A program made the position numbers and the translations under genes. A stretch of DNA of 64,000 bases from Arsukibacterium ikkense. Its GTDB lineage: Bacteria > Pseudomonadota > Gammaproteobacteria > Enterobacterales > Alteromonadaceae. Under the pieces are notes generated by a model that saw only the letters and a program-made list of their open reading frames with translations, made no database searches and was not told where the DNA came from. Location: the NCBI RefSeq assembly GCF_000987775.1, contig NZ_LAHO01000019.1, positions 21,057 through 85,056 on the forward strand, written 5' to 3'. Numbering within the stretch: the first letter of the stretch is position 1; every line of letters begins with the position of its first letter. Below, piece after piece: positions 24,874 to 34,088 of this stretch.

Positions 24874-25929
24874 ATGACCAATCAGCGCAAAATTATTCAT
24901 ATCGACATGGATTGTTTTTTTGCTGCAGTGGAAATGCGCGATAACCCATCACTCGCCAGTCTGCCATTAGCCATTGGCGGCAGTCGCAGCAGCCGCGGCG
25001 TTATTGCCACCTGTAATTACCCCGCCCGTGCCTTTGGCGTGCGTTCAGCTATGCCAACCGGCCAGGCTCTGAAATTATGCCCACAACTGCATTTGATGGC
25101 TGGCAATATGGACAAGTACAAAACTGTCAGCCGCCAAATACGGGCCGTTTTCCAGCGTTACAGTGATGTAATTGAGCCGTTATCTCTGGATGAAGCCTTT
25201 TTGGATGTCACAGATAGCAGCCATTTTGCTGGCAGTGCAACCCGTATCGCCGAGGATATTCGCCGGGTTATTCTGGCTGAAACCGGCTTAACTGCCTCAG
25301 CCGGGGTTGCCCCCAATAAATTTCTGGCAAAAATTGCCAGTGATGAAAATAAACCCAATGGTTTGTTCGTTATTACACCTGCTGATGTCGCCGCTTTTAT
25401 GGCAACCTTACCGCTGGCGAAAATTCCCGGTGTTGGCAGTAAAACGGCAGAACGTTTGGCCAAGTTGGGACTGAGGCAATGTAAGGACATTGCCGGATGC
25501 GATCTGGCGCTACTGGTAAAGCATTTTGGCGCCATGGCAGACAGCCTGATTAAACGCAGTCAGGGCATAGATGAGCGGCCGGTAAGGGTGGAGCGCCATG
25601 CCAAATCGGTTGGTGTAGAACACACCCTGGCGACCGATATCGCAGCCTATCAGGATTGTGTCAACGCGCTAAGTGTACTGTGGCCAAAGCTACAAATGCG
25701 GCTGGCGAACCAGGGCAATCAAGGCTTACATAAAATTGGGGTAAAACTTAAATTCAGCGATTTTCGGCAAACCACAGTAGAGTGTCAGTCTAACAGCGTC
25801 AGTCTGGAGCAGTTTATGCCGTTGTTGCAGCAAGCCTGGCAACGCCGGCAACAACAAGGAGTTAGGCTGGTTGGCTTGCAACTGGGCTTTAACTCACCCA
25901 ACCCTGGCCAGCTCAGCTTACCCTTTTAA
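24874..25929 (+). CDS. dinB: DNA polymerase IV (Y-family)
   Basis: Pol IV is an error-prone translesion polymerase. The 351-residue protein starts with the catalytic metal motif IIHIDMDCFFAAVEMRDNP and has RGVIATCNYPARAFGVRSAMP and the second acidic motif IEPLSLDEAFLDVT. The helix-hairpin-helix region is PLAKIPGVGSKTAERLAKLG, followed by a little-finger domain. It ends GQLSLPF, a beta-clamp-binding-type tail. The gene is single, under a perfect LexA box, so it is SOS-induced. Confidence 0.97.
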   Translation: MTNQRKIIHIDMDCFFAAVEMRDNPSLASLPLAIGGSRSSRGVIATCNYPARAFGVRSAMPTGQALKLCPQLHLMAGNMDKYKTVSRQIRAVFQRYSDVIEPLSLDEAFLDVTDSSHFAGSATRIAEDIRRVILAETGLTASAGVAPNKFLAKIASDENKPNGLFVITPADVAAFMATLPLAKIPGVGSKTAERLAKLGLRQCKDIAGCDLALLVKHFGAMADSLIKRSQGIDERPVRVERHAKSVGVEHTLATDIAAYQDCVNALSVLWPKLQMRLANQGNQGLHKIGVKLKFSDFRQTTVECQSNSVSLEQFMPLLQQAWQRRQQQGVRLVGLQLGFNSPNPGQLSLPF

Positions 25930-25979
25930 CGGTTTTTGTCGGAACTAGTGTCAATGGCTGATGACCGAATTTCAGACAT

Positions 25980-26004
25980 AAAAAAGCCAGCTCAGTGGCT
26001 GGCT
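25980..26004 (-). terminator. Intrinsic terminator of the cold-shock gene
   Basis: On the minus strand AGCCAGC pairs with GCTGGCT across six bases and is followed by a run of six T residues. It lies 18 bases past the cold-shock gene stop. Confidence 0.85.
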
Positions 26005-26022
26005 CTTTACAAAACTATCAGA

Positions 26023-26235
26023 TTAACCGGTTACAGTGACGTTTTCAGCCTGTGGACCTTTCTGACCTTCGGTAACTTCGAAAGTTACACGCTGACCTTC
26101 AACTAAAGTTTTGCGGCCTGTACCATTGATAGCGCGGAAATGAACGAATACGTCTTTGCCGCCTTCGCGCTCGATGAAACCGAAACCTTTATCTTCGTTG
26201 AACCACTTAACTGTACCAGAAATTAACTGTGACAT
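26023..26235 (-). CDS. Cold-shock protein (CspA family)
   Basis: A 70-residue single cold-shock domain that binds single-stranded RNA/DNA as a chaperone. RNP1 is KGFGFIE and RNP2 is VFVHF, within GTVKWFNEDKGFGFI. The length and the C-terminus (GPQAENVTVTG) are typical of CspA/C/E. Paralogues differ little, so no letter is assigned. It is preceded by GAGAGTG and a 263-base gap to the helicase gene. Such genes often have long structured leaders; no exact cold box was recognised. Confidence 0.95.
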   Translation of the reverse strand: MSQLISGTVKWFNEDKGFGFIEREGGKDVFVHFRAINGTGRKTLVEGQRVTFEVTEGQKGPQAENVTVTG

Positions 26236-26498
26236 AACACTCTCTTACTTTAACTAAATTTGCCGATATTCCGGCGACTTAAATATTACCGGCCAGGTAA
26301 TCAAGCGGGTAAATATTCAACTGCATTATCAGTTAAGCTGATCATGCGGTCAACACAAATACCAGACGAGCAGAAAATATATTCTTTTACAGGCCGCACC
26401 GGCTAAATTGCATCTGCTATAACGAGTTAGCGCCAGCAGATATAACTTAACTTTTTCAGTGTAGCAGTAAAAACGCTGAATAATTAACCAGCATGCAA

Positions 26499-27821
26499 TT
26501 ATTTTTTCCGCCTTACCGGACCACTGCCGTCATCACCGCCTTCAAAGAACACCGGCGCCTTGGTTTTAGCGCTGCCAGGCTTCGCCGGCCGGGGCTTCGC
26601 CACTGTTGCTGCTGCACCACCTTTAGCCGCTACTTTGGCATGTTTTAGCGGGGCAACGATACCACTGAAGCGCGCCGGTAAGGCGTCAACCACAGAGAAT
26701 TCGATTGCCTGGCGTAAAAAAGCTTCAATATTTTGTAAACTGGGCCAGTCTTTTGGCCCCACCAGGGATATCGCCCGGCCTTTAGCTCCAGCCCGGCCCG
26801 TGCGACCAATCCGGTGGACATACTCTTCCGGGTGTTTGGGCAAGTCAAAATTAATTACATGAGATACCTGCAGTAAATCCAGGCCGCGCGAGGCTAAATC
26901 GGTGGTTACCAACACCTGAAACTTACCGGTGGCAAATTGCTGCATCACGCTATTACGTTGTTGCTGGCTTAACTTACCGCTTAGCCCCACTGCCGTAAAA
27001 CCTGCGGCTTCACAAACGCTGGTTAACCGTTCGGCGTCAGCCCGGGTAGCGGTAAACATGATCAGCTGCTTTATATCCGGTTGCTGTAAAAAGTGACTGA
27101 GCAGCGCTTCTTTATGGCTCAGATTATCGGCCAGAAAAAATTGCTGCTCAATATCCTGATGTTGCTGATAGCCCGCGCCTATCGCTACCCGGTAGGGGTT
27201 CTTTAATAACGCCAGCGCCAGATTATCCACTTCGGCATGATCCAAAGTGGCCGAAAACAACATGGTTTGGCGTAAACGATGATCCGCTGCTTTGTTAATT
27301 ACAGTAAGCTGGGGCAGGAAGCCTAAATCCAGCATTCGATCAGCTTCATCCAGGATCAGCATTTCCAAACCTTGCAAAAACAGGGTTTTATGCTCCAGGT
27401 GATCAACAAAACGTCCGGGAGTCGCGACCACAATGGTGGGTTGGCGTTTCAGAATTTTTTCCTGATCATTAAAGTTTTCGCCTCCGACAATTAATGCAGC
27501 GGTTACCGGCGTATTTGATACCAGCAGGCGCAGCTGGGCATATACCTGCTTTGCCAGCTCGCGGGTTGGCGCTAAAATCAGTGCCCGGGCATCCTGTTTC
27601 GACAAAGCACGGCTTTTTAGCAGGCGTTGCATCATCGGCAGCAGATAAGCCAGTGTTTTGCCAGAACCCGTTTGTGATGACACAATTAAATCGCGCCCCA
27701 CCATCACCGCCGGTATGGCCTCCTGCTGGATCTCGGTAGGCTTATCAAAGCCCAAATGCTGAATTGACCTGAGTAAGCGTGGATCTAACGCTAAATCTTT
27801 AAATGGCAAAATTAACCTCAT
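26499..27821 (-). CDS. DEAD-box ATP-dependent RNA helicase
   Basis: The 440-residue helicase has all the core motifs. They are the Q motif (GFDKPTEIQ), I (SSQTGSGKT), Ia (PTRELAKQV), GG and Ib (TPGR), II (DEAD), III (SAT), IV (IMFTATRA), V (TTDLASRGLD) and VI (HRIGRTGRAG). The C-terminal tail is basic and Lys/Pro-rich, likely binding RNA. It falls in the RhlE/SrmB-like group, but the subgroup cannot be fixed. I use the ATG at 27821; a GTG one codon upstream, and a TTG at 27809 placed after GAGG, are alternatives. Its neighbour is a cold-shock gene, a partner in low-temperature RNA remodelling by inference. Confidence 0.92.
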   Translation of the reverse strand: MRLILPFKDLALDPRLLRSIQHLGFDKPTEIQQEAIPAVMVGRDLIVSSQTGSGKTLAYLLPMMQRLLKSRALSKQDARALILAPTRELAKQVYAQLRLLVSNTPVTAALIVGGENFNDQEKILKRQPTIVVATPGRFVDHLEHKTLFLQGLEMLILDEADRMLDLGFLPQLTVINKAADHRLRQTMLFSATLDHAEVDNLALALLKNPYRVAIGAGYQQHQDIEQQFFLADNLSHKEALLSHFLQQPDIKQLIMFTATRADAERLTSVCEAAGFTAVGLSGKLSQQQRNSVMQQFATGKFQVLVTTDLASRGLDLLQVSHVINFDLPKHPEEYVHRIGRTGRAGAKGRAISLVGPKDWPSLQNIEAFLRQAIEFSVVDALPARFSGIVAPLKHAKVAAKGGAAATVAKPRPAKPGSAKTKAPVFFEGGDDGSGPVRRKK

Positions 27822-27929
27822 CACCTTAGAGTACTGCTATATGATAACCGAACTGGCCCATTTGAGTTAATAAGATTGCTTAAGGTACACTAAGCAGCTT
27901 ATTTACCCAGCAACCCGAGTAGCCCCATT

Positions 27930-28463
27930 ATGAGCAATGCGTTACGTGACCAGCTTTTAAAAGCTGGCTTGGCTGATGCCAAAAAAGTTAAAAAAGTTAA
28001 AAAGGAAAAGCACCAGCAAAAAACCCAGTCTGGCAAAAATACGGTGCTGGCCAATGAAGCCACCACCCTGGCACAACAGGCAAAAGCCGAGCAGGTCGCT
28101 CGCGATCGTGAACTTAATCGGCAAAAGCAAGCCGAGCTGGCCCAAAAAGCGCTAGCCGCTCAGGTAAAACAAATTATTGAAACGAATGCCATTAGCAATA
28201 AAGGGGAATTGGGTTTTAATTTTGTCGATGGCAAACTGGTTAAAAAGCTATATGTCAGTAAAAAGCTTCATGATGAACTAAGCCGTGGCTTAGTGGCCAT
28301 AGCCCGCCTGGCAGAGCAGTACATTTTAATCCCCGCCCCGGTAGCTGAAAAAATTATACAACGTGATGCCAGCAGTATTGTGCTGCTGAACACCAAGCAA
28401 CAACAACCCGATGAAGATGACCCTTACGCTGATTATCAGATCCCGGATGATTTAATGTGGTAA
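27930..28463 (+). CDS. DUF2058 family protein (YaiL-like)
   Basis: The 177-residue soluble protein opens MSNALRDQLLKAGLADAKK with a lysine-rich stretch (KKVKKVKKEKHQQ). A charged, probably coiled region follows, and then a compact C-terminal domain (GELGFNFVDGKLVKKLYVS) with an acidic tail (DEDDPYADYQIPDDLMW). This matches the DUF2058/YaiL family, nucleoprotein-like proteins of unknown function. It is divergent from the helicase gene across about 100 bases. Confidence 0.87.
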   Translation: MSNALRDQLLKAGLADAKKVKKVKKEKHQQKTQSGKNTVLANEATTLAQQAKAEQVARDRELNRQKQAELAQKALAAQVKQIIETNAISNKGELGFNFVDGKLVKKLYVSKKLHDELSRGLVAIARLAEQYILIPAPVAEKIIQRDASSIVLLNTKQQQPDEDDPYADYQIPDDLMW

Positions 28464-28509
28464 CTTTTATCGGTTACTTTTTTGGTACGTTTTTTGGTAA
28501 GGAGACACC

Positions 28510-29373
28510 ATGCGTTTATTAACTCAGATTTTTTGCCTGGCGTTGCTGCTGTTAAGCAATGCACTGTGGGCTGCCAGTGTCTGGAAAGTCAGTAAAGACG
28601 GTCAGCATTTTTATCTGGCTGGCACTGTCCACGTCCTGAGTAAAAGTGACTACCCGTTGCCCACAGCATACGACACCGCCTTTAACGCCAGCAGCCATTT
28701 GCTGTTTGAAACAGACTTAAATGTGCTGACCAGCCCGGCAGGGTTAACTAAAATGATGCTGCAAAATACCTATACTGACGGCAAAACCTTAGAACAGGTG
28801 TTATCTGCCGGGGTTTATCAGCAACTGAAAGCCTATGCAACTGAACGCAATATGCCGATTGCCGCAATCAGCCGCTTTAAGCCTGGCTTTGCCACCATGA
28901 TGCTGGCCATGGTTGAAATGAAACGAATAGGCGCCGCTGAAACCGGGGTGGACCTGCATTATATGCAGCTGGGCCAGCAACAGGGTAAAGGCATTGCCGG
29001 CCTGGAAACCATGGACGAGCATCTGGCAGTGCTTGATGGTATGAATCAGCTTGATCCGGATCTGACTATCAGTTCAACCCTGAACGATATGCACAAGGTC
29101 GAAAGCCAACTGGCTGACATGAAACAAGCCTGGCGTAGTGGTGATACGGCCAAACTGGAACAACTATTTATTGGCGATTTAAAGCAAATTCCTCAGCTGT
29201 ATGAAATTTTGCTGGTTAACCGCAACCATGCCTGGATGGAACAGTTAAAAGCGCTGAGCAGTGAGCAGCACGTCACAATGGTCTTGGTCGGAGCGCTGCA
29301 TCTGGCAGGTGATGACGGGCTATTAAAACTGTTACAACAACAAGGCTACCTGTTAAGCCAGCTTACCGAGTAA
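28510..29373 (+). CDS. TraB/GumN family protein
   Basis: The 287-residue protein has a signal peptide (MRLLTQIFCLALLLLSNALWA) and a TraB/GumN domain. The first motif is FYLAGTVHVLSKSDYPLP with the paired GxxH. A second helical region is GVDLHYMQLGQQQGKGIAGLET, and a late GALHLAGDDGLLKLL carries another conserved histidine. The family is related to Tiki-type metalloproteases, but its bacterial role is not settled. It is periplasmic. AAGGAGA precedes the ATG, and it lies 46 bases after the DUF2058 gene. Confidence 0.87.
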   Translation: MRLLTQIFCLALLLLSNALWAASVWKVSKDGQHFYLAGTVHVLSKSDYPLPTAYDTAFNASSHLLFETDLNVLTSPAGLTKMMLQNTYTDGKTLEQVLSAGVYQQLKAYATERNMPIAAISRFKPGFATMMLAMVEMKRIGAAETGVDLHYMQLGQQQGKGIAGLETMDEHLAVLDGMNQLDPDLTISSTLNDMHKVESQLADMKQAWRSGDTAKLEQLFIGDLKQIPQLYEILLVNRNHAWMEQLKALSSEQHVTMVLVGALHLAGDDGLLKLLQQQGYLLSQLTE

Positions 29374-29404
29374 GTTTAAGCTTATCCCGCCGCAAACAGA
29401 GCCT

Positions 29405-30142
29405 TTAACGGCAGTCCTGGCGGGCACTTACTCCTTTTACCCCCTCGCCAAAGGCTGGCGAAAGTTGCCAGCGCGGCCGGATAGGTGTCAACGGCAACTC
29501 ACGTTTACGCGCCACCAACAGATAACAGCCGGCAAAATAATTCAGGTACTTTTCCGCAAAGCGCTGCATACCGTTATTGGTATATTCGTTTACCAGCATG
29601 CTGCCATAAAAGAACCGTTGCTCAGCCAGCACTTCAAAACCAATCAGGTGTAGCCAGTCTTTTACCCGGCCAGCAGAAAAAAACCGTCCCTGCCATGGGT
29701 AGCGCTGTTTCAGCCAGGGTGCTACCCCCGCTAAAGCCAGTAAACTCAGTGGATTAAATCCTGTGAGCAGCAAATAGCCATCTGGCATCAGTACCCTGTG
29801 TGCTTCTCTGACAATATGGTGCGGATCGGCTTGATACTCCAGGCACTGACTCAGTAAAACGGCATCAATGCTGTGGCTGTCGATCGGCAGAGTATCCGGC
29901 AGGCCTATCAGATGATTATTGCCATTATCAACGCTGCCTAAATGCACCTGATGCTTAAGTTTGCAACCGGGCAGCGTTAAATCACTGCTCAGATCGCCGA
30001 CTTTTAATAAATAATAACCAAATATCTGCTGCCACCATGGCTGTAACTGCTCGCCAATGGCCTGGGCCAGCGCCGGCCCTTGCAAAAATGCCTGCCAACT
30101 GACCGGTACCTGTGATTCGTTTTCGTTCAATGCCGGTTTCAT
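29405..30142 (-). CDS. SAM-dependent methyltransferase, YafS-like
   Basis: The 245-residue protein has a class I methyltransferase fold of the Methyltransf_11 type. SIDAVLLSQCLEYQADPHHIVREAHRVLMPDGYLLLTGFNPLS holds the post-motif II region. The glycine loop of motif I is weak (HLGSVDNGNNHLIG). In E. coli, yafS lies divergent to gloB, with mltD beyond, which is exactly the layout here. The substrate is unknown. Confidence 0.83.
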   Translation of the reverse strand: MKPALNENESQVPVSWQAFLQGPALAQAIGEQLQPWWQQIFGYYLLKVGDLSSDLTLPGCKLKHQVHLGSVDNGNNHLIGLPDTLPIDSHSIDAVLLSQCLEYQADPHHIVREAHRVLMPDGYLLLTGFNPLSLLALAGVAPWLKQRYPWQGRFFSAGRVKDWLHLIGFEVLAEQRFFYGSMLVNEYTNNGMQRFAEKYLNYFAGCYLLVARKRELPLTPIRPRWQLSPAFGEGVKGVSARQDCR

Positions 30143-30180
30143 GATAAAGTTGTGCCTGCTTTAACGTTGAGGGCGCTTTA

Positions 30181-30966
30181 ATGTTAAAAGAAAATCTGCT
30201 GCTGACTATTAGCCCACTTTCTGCCTTTGAGGATAACTATATTTGGAGTCTGTGTCAGCCCGATAACCCATTTTGTGTTGTGGTGGACCCTGGCGATGCC
30301 ACTCCTGTGCTGCGACTTTTACAACAACAGCAAAAAACCTTATATGCTATTTTAATCACGCACCACCATCCTGACCATACCGCTGGTCTGGCGCAATTAC
30401 AACTGGCCTTTCCAGAAGTACGCATTATCGGCCCTGCGGCTGAACGCGCTAAAATACCGCTGCTAACGGAATACGTGCAACAAGGTGATACTATCGAGCT
30501 TACACCTTTTCAGTATCAGTTTCAGGTATTAGATTTACCCGGCCACACCCTTGGCCATATTGGCTTTTACGCCGCCCCGTATTTATTATGTGGTGATACG
30601 CTGTTCAGTGCCGGTTGCGGCAGGTTGTTCGAAGGCAGTCCCGCCCAGTTGTATCACTCCTTGCAGAAACTGGCGGCGCTGCCTGACGCAACAGAGGTGT
30701 ATTGCACACACGAGTATACCCTGGCAAATTTGCGTTTTGCCTTAACGGTAGAGCCAGATAATCAGGCACTGCTGGCCTATCAGCAACAATGCATCATGTT
30801 GCGCCAGGCTAATCAGCCAACCTTGCCGGCAAACTTAGCTACAGAAAAACAAATTAATCCCTTTTTGCGATGCGAAAACAAAGCGTTGCAACAACGCTTG
30901 CAACAAGATAATGCCATTGACTTGCTTACCCGGCTACGCGCAATGAAGGACCAGTTTAAATCCTGA
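30181..30966 (+). CDS. gloB: Hydroxyacylglutathione hydrolase (glyoxalase II)
   Basis: GloB hydrolyses S-lactoylglutathione to lactate and glutathione, finishing methylglyoxal detoxification. The 261-residue metallo-beta-lactamase-fold protein shows the dinuclear metal motif THHHPDHTAG, a later histidine in LPGHTLGHIGF, the bridging Asp in LLCGDTLFSAGCGRLFEG, and the terminal histidine in VYCTHEYTLANLRFA. GTTGAGGG precedes the start. It is followed after 27 bases by mltD on the same strand, as in enterobacteria. Confidence 0.96.
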   Translation: MLKENLLLTISPLSAFEDNYIWSLCQPDNPFCVVVDPGDATPVLRLLQQQQKTLYAILITHHHPDHTAGLAQLQLAFPEVRIIGPAAERAKIPLLTEYVQQGDTIELTPFQYQFQVLDLPGHTLGHIGFYAAPYLLCGDTLFSAGCGRLFEGSPAQLYHSLQKLAALPDATEVYCTHEYTLANLRFALTVEPDNQALLAYQQQCIMLRQANQPTLPANLATEKQINPFLRCENKALQQRLQQDNAIDLLTRLRAMKDQFKS

Positions 30967-30993
30967 CTTGCAATCAGGCATTGAACAGGTAAC

Positions 30994-32613
30994 ATGAGAT
31001 TTTTTCCGCGGAATGACTCTATGCATTTAAAAATTTCTGCCGTCATGTTAGTTGCACTGCTCAGTGGCTGTGTCAGCACGACAGGATCTGCTCCTGAAAA
31101 AACACAAGTAACCAAAAACAGCGCCGCACTAACTCAGGTGAAAGGCGCCAGCGCCGAGCAAATTGCCAACCGGTTATGGTATGCCGATACAGCACCAGAA
31201 CAGCTGGTGCCGCTGGATGCGACTGAACTGGAAGATTTATGGCAACGCATTCAGTTACAACTTACCTTTAATGTGCCGCAAACCCGACCGATAGTCGAAC
31301 AACGTAACTTTTTCAGCCAACACCAGAGTTATCTGGACAGGGTTGCCAACCGGGCTCAGCCTTTTTTGTATTACATCGTTCAAGAACTGGAAAAGCGCAA
31401 TATGCCGCTGGAGCTGGCCTTACTGCCTATAGTTGAGAGCGCCTTCGATCCTTTTGCCTACTCACACGCCCGGGCGTCAGGCATGTGGCAGTTTATGCCT
31501 GCTACCGGCACCCGCTTTGGTTTGAAGCAAAACTTCTGGTATGACGGCCGGCGCGATGTGATTGAATCAACCCGGGCCGCGCTGGATTACCTGCAATATT
31601 TATATAATACCCTGGAGCATGACTGGCTCAATGCCATCGCCGCCTATAATGCCGGTGAAGGCCGGATTGGCCGGGCTATTCGCGCCAATAAACAACGTCG
31701 TTTGCCCACTGATTTCTGGTCACTGGACTTGCCAGCAGAAACCACCGCTTATGTGCCGAAGTTACTGGCACTGGTCGACATCTTAAAACGACCTGATGAT
31801 TTTGACATTGTCTGGAAGTTTATCGCTAATGAACCCAAGATAACCGTGGTTGCCACTGGCGGGCAGATTGATCTGGCCATCGCCGCTGAGCTGGCAGGGT
31901 TGAGTGTTGCCGAACTACAAGCACTGAACCCCGGATTTAACCAATGGGCAACCGATCCCGATGGTCCGCATCAGTTAGTGTTGCCGCTGGCTAAAGCAGA
32001 CAATTTCAGCTTACAACTGGCTAAAACTGCTTCAGAAGACCGCTTACAATGGCAACGTTATACTGTCGTCAGTGGCGATACCCTGGGTAAGATTGCCCGC
32101 CAGCACAAAACCACCGTTGATGCCATCAGCCGCTTAAACAACTTAACTGGCAATACCATCCGGCTGGGCCAGCATTTACTGATCCCGATGTCAGCAAGGG
32201 CTGCCGACAGTTACCAGCTGAGCCAGCAAAACCGGATTGCCAAAGCACAAAGCCGCACTGCTGGCAGTGTAAGAACCGACTATATTGTTAAAAGCGGGGA
32301 TACGCTGTGGGACATCAGCCGGGCTCACAAAGTCACTGTTGCCGACTTAGCAAAATGGAATGGCATGGTACAGCGCGACCCGCTCAAGCCTGGCCAGAAG
32401 CTGGTATTGTGGCATGATAGCCAAAGTAGCCCCAGTACCGCTGTTACCCGTACGGTGAACTACAAAGTACGTAAAGGCGACTCACTGGCCCGGATTGCCC
32501 AGCGTTTTAGTGTCTCAGTTGCAGAAATTGTAAAATGGAACAATATTAATACCGAGCGGTACTTACAGCCAGGCCAACAGTTAAAGCTGATTGTTGATGT
32601 CACTCAGGTTTAG
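30994..32613 (+). CDS. mltD: Membrane-bound lytic murein transglycosylase D
   Basis: MltD cleaves peptidoglycan strands, forming 1,6-anhydromuramic ends. The 539-residue protein has a lipoprotein signal (AVMLVALLSGC). An SLT-type catalytic domain follows with the glutamate in LLPIVESAFDPFAYSHARAS and the conserved GMWQFMPATG and AYNAGEG. Three LysM repeats (YTVVSGDTLGKIA, YIVKSGDTLWDIS, YKVRKGDSLARIA) bind glycan. The start at 30994 has CAGGT nearby; an internal ATG at 31021 would give a shorter leader, and both are plausible. It is coupled to gloB. Confidence 0.95.
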   Translation: MRFFPRNDSMHLKISAVMLVALLSGCVSTTGSAPEKTQVTKNSAALTQVKGASAEQIANRLWYADTAPEQLVPLDATELEDLWQRIQLQLTFNVPQTRPIVEQRNFFSQHQSYLDRVANRAQPFLYYIVQELEKRNMPLELALLPIVESAFDPFAYSHARASGMWQFMPATGTRFGLKQNFWYDGRRDVIESTRAALDYLQYLYNTLEHDWLNAIAAYNAGEGRIGRAIRANKQRRLPTDFWSLDLPAETTAYVPKLLALVDILKRPDDFDIVWKFIANEPKITVVATGGQIDLAIAAELAGLSVAELQALNPGFNQWATDPDGPHQLVLPLAKADNFSLQLAKTASEDRLQWQRYTVVSGDTLGKIARQHKTTVDAISRLNNLTGNTIRLGQHLLIPMSARAADSYQLSQQNRIAKAQSRTAGSVRTDYIVKSGDTLWDISRAHKVTVADLAKWNGMVQRDPLKPGQKLVLWHDSQSSPSTAVTRTVNYKVRKGDSLARIAQRFSVSVAEIVKWNNINTERYLQPGQQLKLIVDVTQV

Positions 32614-32660
32614 CCGCGCCTGGCGGGTACTGGTTTTAAACAGTTTACGGAGTTAACACT

Positions 32661-33152
32661 ATGAGAATTATCACACTAGTTATCAGTTTACTGTTTAGCC
32701 TGCCGGCTTTAGCCCAGTTTCAGTTGATGGGCAAAGGCAGCTATACCCTGCAAGATGGTAAAACCATACCGCTGCAATATGGCTTTAGTTATATCCGTAA
32801 AGACGGTGAATTTTATTTCAGTGCCGGCAAGCAAAGCCTTACCGTTAGCAGCCTACCCCAGAAATATTCGTTAACGCTGATCCTGCAAAACGAAAATGAA
32901 GTGTGGGTACCTGATTTTGTTAACGCCCCACTTGCGGGTTTTGAATTTGAGATTGCTGACTTCGACTTAAAACTTACCCAGGACCCTGATCTGAAAGATG
33001 GCCGCGGTAATTATATACTGTACTACGACGGTGGCCGCTATCGCTTCAGCCGCGGTCCGGGCCAGGTTAACTTTGTGTTTAATGATGAAGGCATCGCCCG
33101 GGTAGAAATTAAAGGTATGTTGAAACTGCCTAACACTAAACCCAAAGCATAA
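32661..33152 (+). CDS. Conserved secreted protein of unknown function
   Basis: A 163-residue protein with a clear signal peptide (MRIITLVISLLFSLPALA). The mature part is rich in beta-forming residues and aromatic repeats (YSLTLILQNENEVWVPDFV, YILYYDGGRYRFSRGPG) and has no cysteine. I do not recognise a family. It follows mltD by 47 bases with CGGAG before its ATG. It is probably periplasmic or outer-membrane-associated, but no role can be assigned. Confidence 0.6.
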   Translation: MRIITLVISLLFSLPALAQFQLMGKGSYTLQDGKTIPLQYGFSYIRKDGEFYFSAGKQSLTVSSLPQKYSLTLILQNENEVWVPDFVNAPLAGFEFEIADFDLKLTQDPDLKDGRGNYILYYDGGRYRFSRGPGQVNFVFNDEGIARVEIKGMLKLPNTKPKA

Positions 33153-33154
33153 GG

Positions 33155-33406
33155 TTATGCGTCTGGCTCGCGCTGTAACTGTAGCGCAGGTACCATTCCA
33201 GAAAAAACACACAGCAACGGCGCCAGCAAAGTGATAAACCAAAATTGTTGCAAGTACACGCCCTGCCACAACGCGTATAGCGCTGCTGTTAGCTGAAACA
33301 CGATACCAAATACCCCAACATACACCAGCACCCGGTTAAACCAGCGCTTAGGCATTCTGGGTATTCGCTGCGGTTTAAGTGGCACAACCGGTTTTAAATC
33401 TGCCAT
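33155..33406 (-). CDS. Small two-helix membrane protein, unknown function
   Basis: The 83-residue protein has a proline/basic N-terminus (MADLKPVVPLKPQRIPRMPK). Two hydrophobic segments (VLVYVGVFGIVFQLTAALYAL and FWFITLLAPLLCVFSGMV) follow. The start is taken at 33406, with a CCAGG-type ribosome-binding site, directly after the maiA stop (one base between them). An upstream start would lie within maiA. It is the last gene of the hppD-hmgA-fahA-maiA run, but any link to catabolism is positional only. It converges on the secreted protein gene with 2 bases between the stops. Confidence 0.65.
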   Translation of the reverse strand: MADLKPVVPLKPQRIPRMPKRWFNRVLVYVGVFGIVFQLTAALYALWQGVYLQQFWFITLLAPLLCVFSGMVPALQLQREPDA

Positions 33407-33407
33407 G

Positions 33408-34049
33408 TTACACCTGGGCATCACTTTGTTGCTCAGGTGCCGCCAGCGCAAACGCGGCTAATTGCTGGCAATGATGATAAATCCGGCTAATGGTCGGGTA
33501 TTGCAGGGTATCGAGTCTAAAACGCAGGGCATTGTACATTTGCGGTACCAGGCACAAGTCAGCAAGCGTAATACCGTCACCATAGCAAAACTCACCCGCA
33601 GTCTTTTGCAGCCGTTGTTCCAGGGCACTAAAACCAGTATGCAGCCAGTGATGGATCCACTCGGTTTTCTGCTCGTCATTTAAACGCAGCGGCCCGGTCA
33701 AATACTGTAATACCCTAAGGTTGTTCAACGGGTGAATATCGCAGGCAATATCCAGCGCCAGTGAGCGTACCTGCGCTTTAGCGGCCGGGTCTTCGGGCAG
33801 CAACGCCGGCTCGGGGTACATTTCGTCGAGGTATTCAATAATGGCCAGTGACTGGTTCAAACTTAACTCACCATCGACATAAGTCGGTACCAGCTGATTG
33901 GGGTTTAGCTGCTGGTACTCAGCACTATGTTGCTGGCCACCGTCTTTAATCAGGTGTACCGGTATCGTTTCAAAACTAAGTTGTTTTAAATTCAGGGCGA
34001 TGCGCACCCGGTAGGCGGCTGAAGAGCGCCAGTAGCTATAGAGTTTCAT
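33408..34049 (-). CDS. maiA: Maleylacetoacetate isomerase
   Basis: MaiA isomerises maleylacetoacetate to fumarylacetoacetate with glutathione, between HmgA and FahA in tyrosine breakdown. The 213-residue zeta-class GST starts MKLYSYWRSSAAYRVRIALNLK, with the SSAAYRVR active-site loop. NPNQLVPTYVDGELSLNQSLAIIEYLDE follows, and the C-terminal helical domain has GDGITLADLCLVPQ. TTAAGG lies upstream. The gap to fahA is 219 bases and holds a nested palindromic element. Confidence 0.95.
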   Translation of the reverse strand: MKLYSYWRSSAAYRVRIALNLKQLSFETIPVHLIKDGGQQHSAEYQQLNPNQLVPTYVDGELSLNQSLAIIEYLDEMYPEPALLPEDPAAKAQVRSLALDIACDIHPLNNLRVLQYLTGPLRLNDEQKTEWIHHWLHTGFSALEQRLQKTAGEFCYGDGITLADLCLVPQMYNALRFRLDTLQYPTISRIYHHCQQLAAFALAAPEQQSDAQV

Positions 34050-34088
34050 AAACTGTTACCTTAAGCGCTTCGAACCCGCTGCTGCTAC

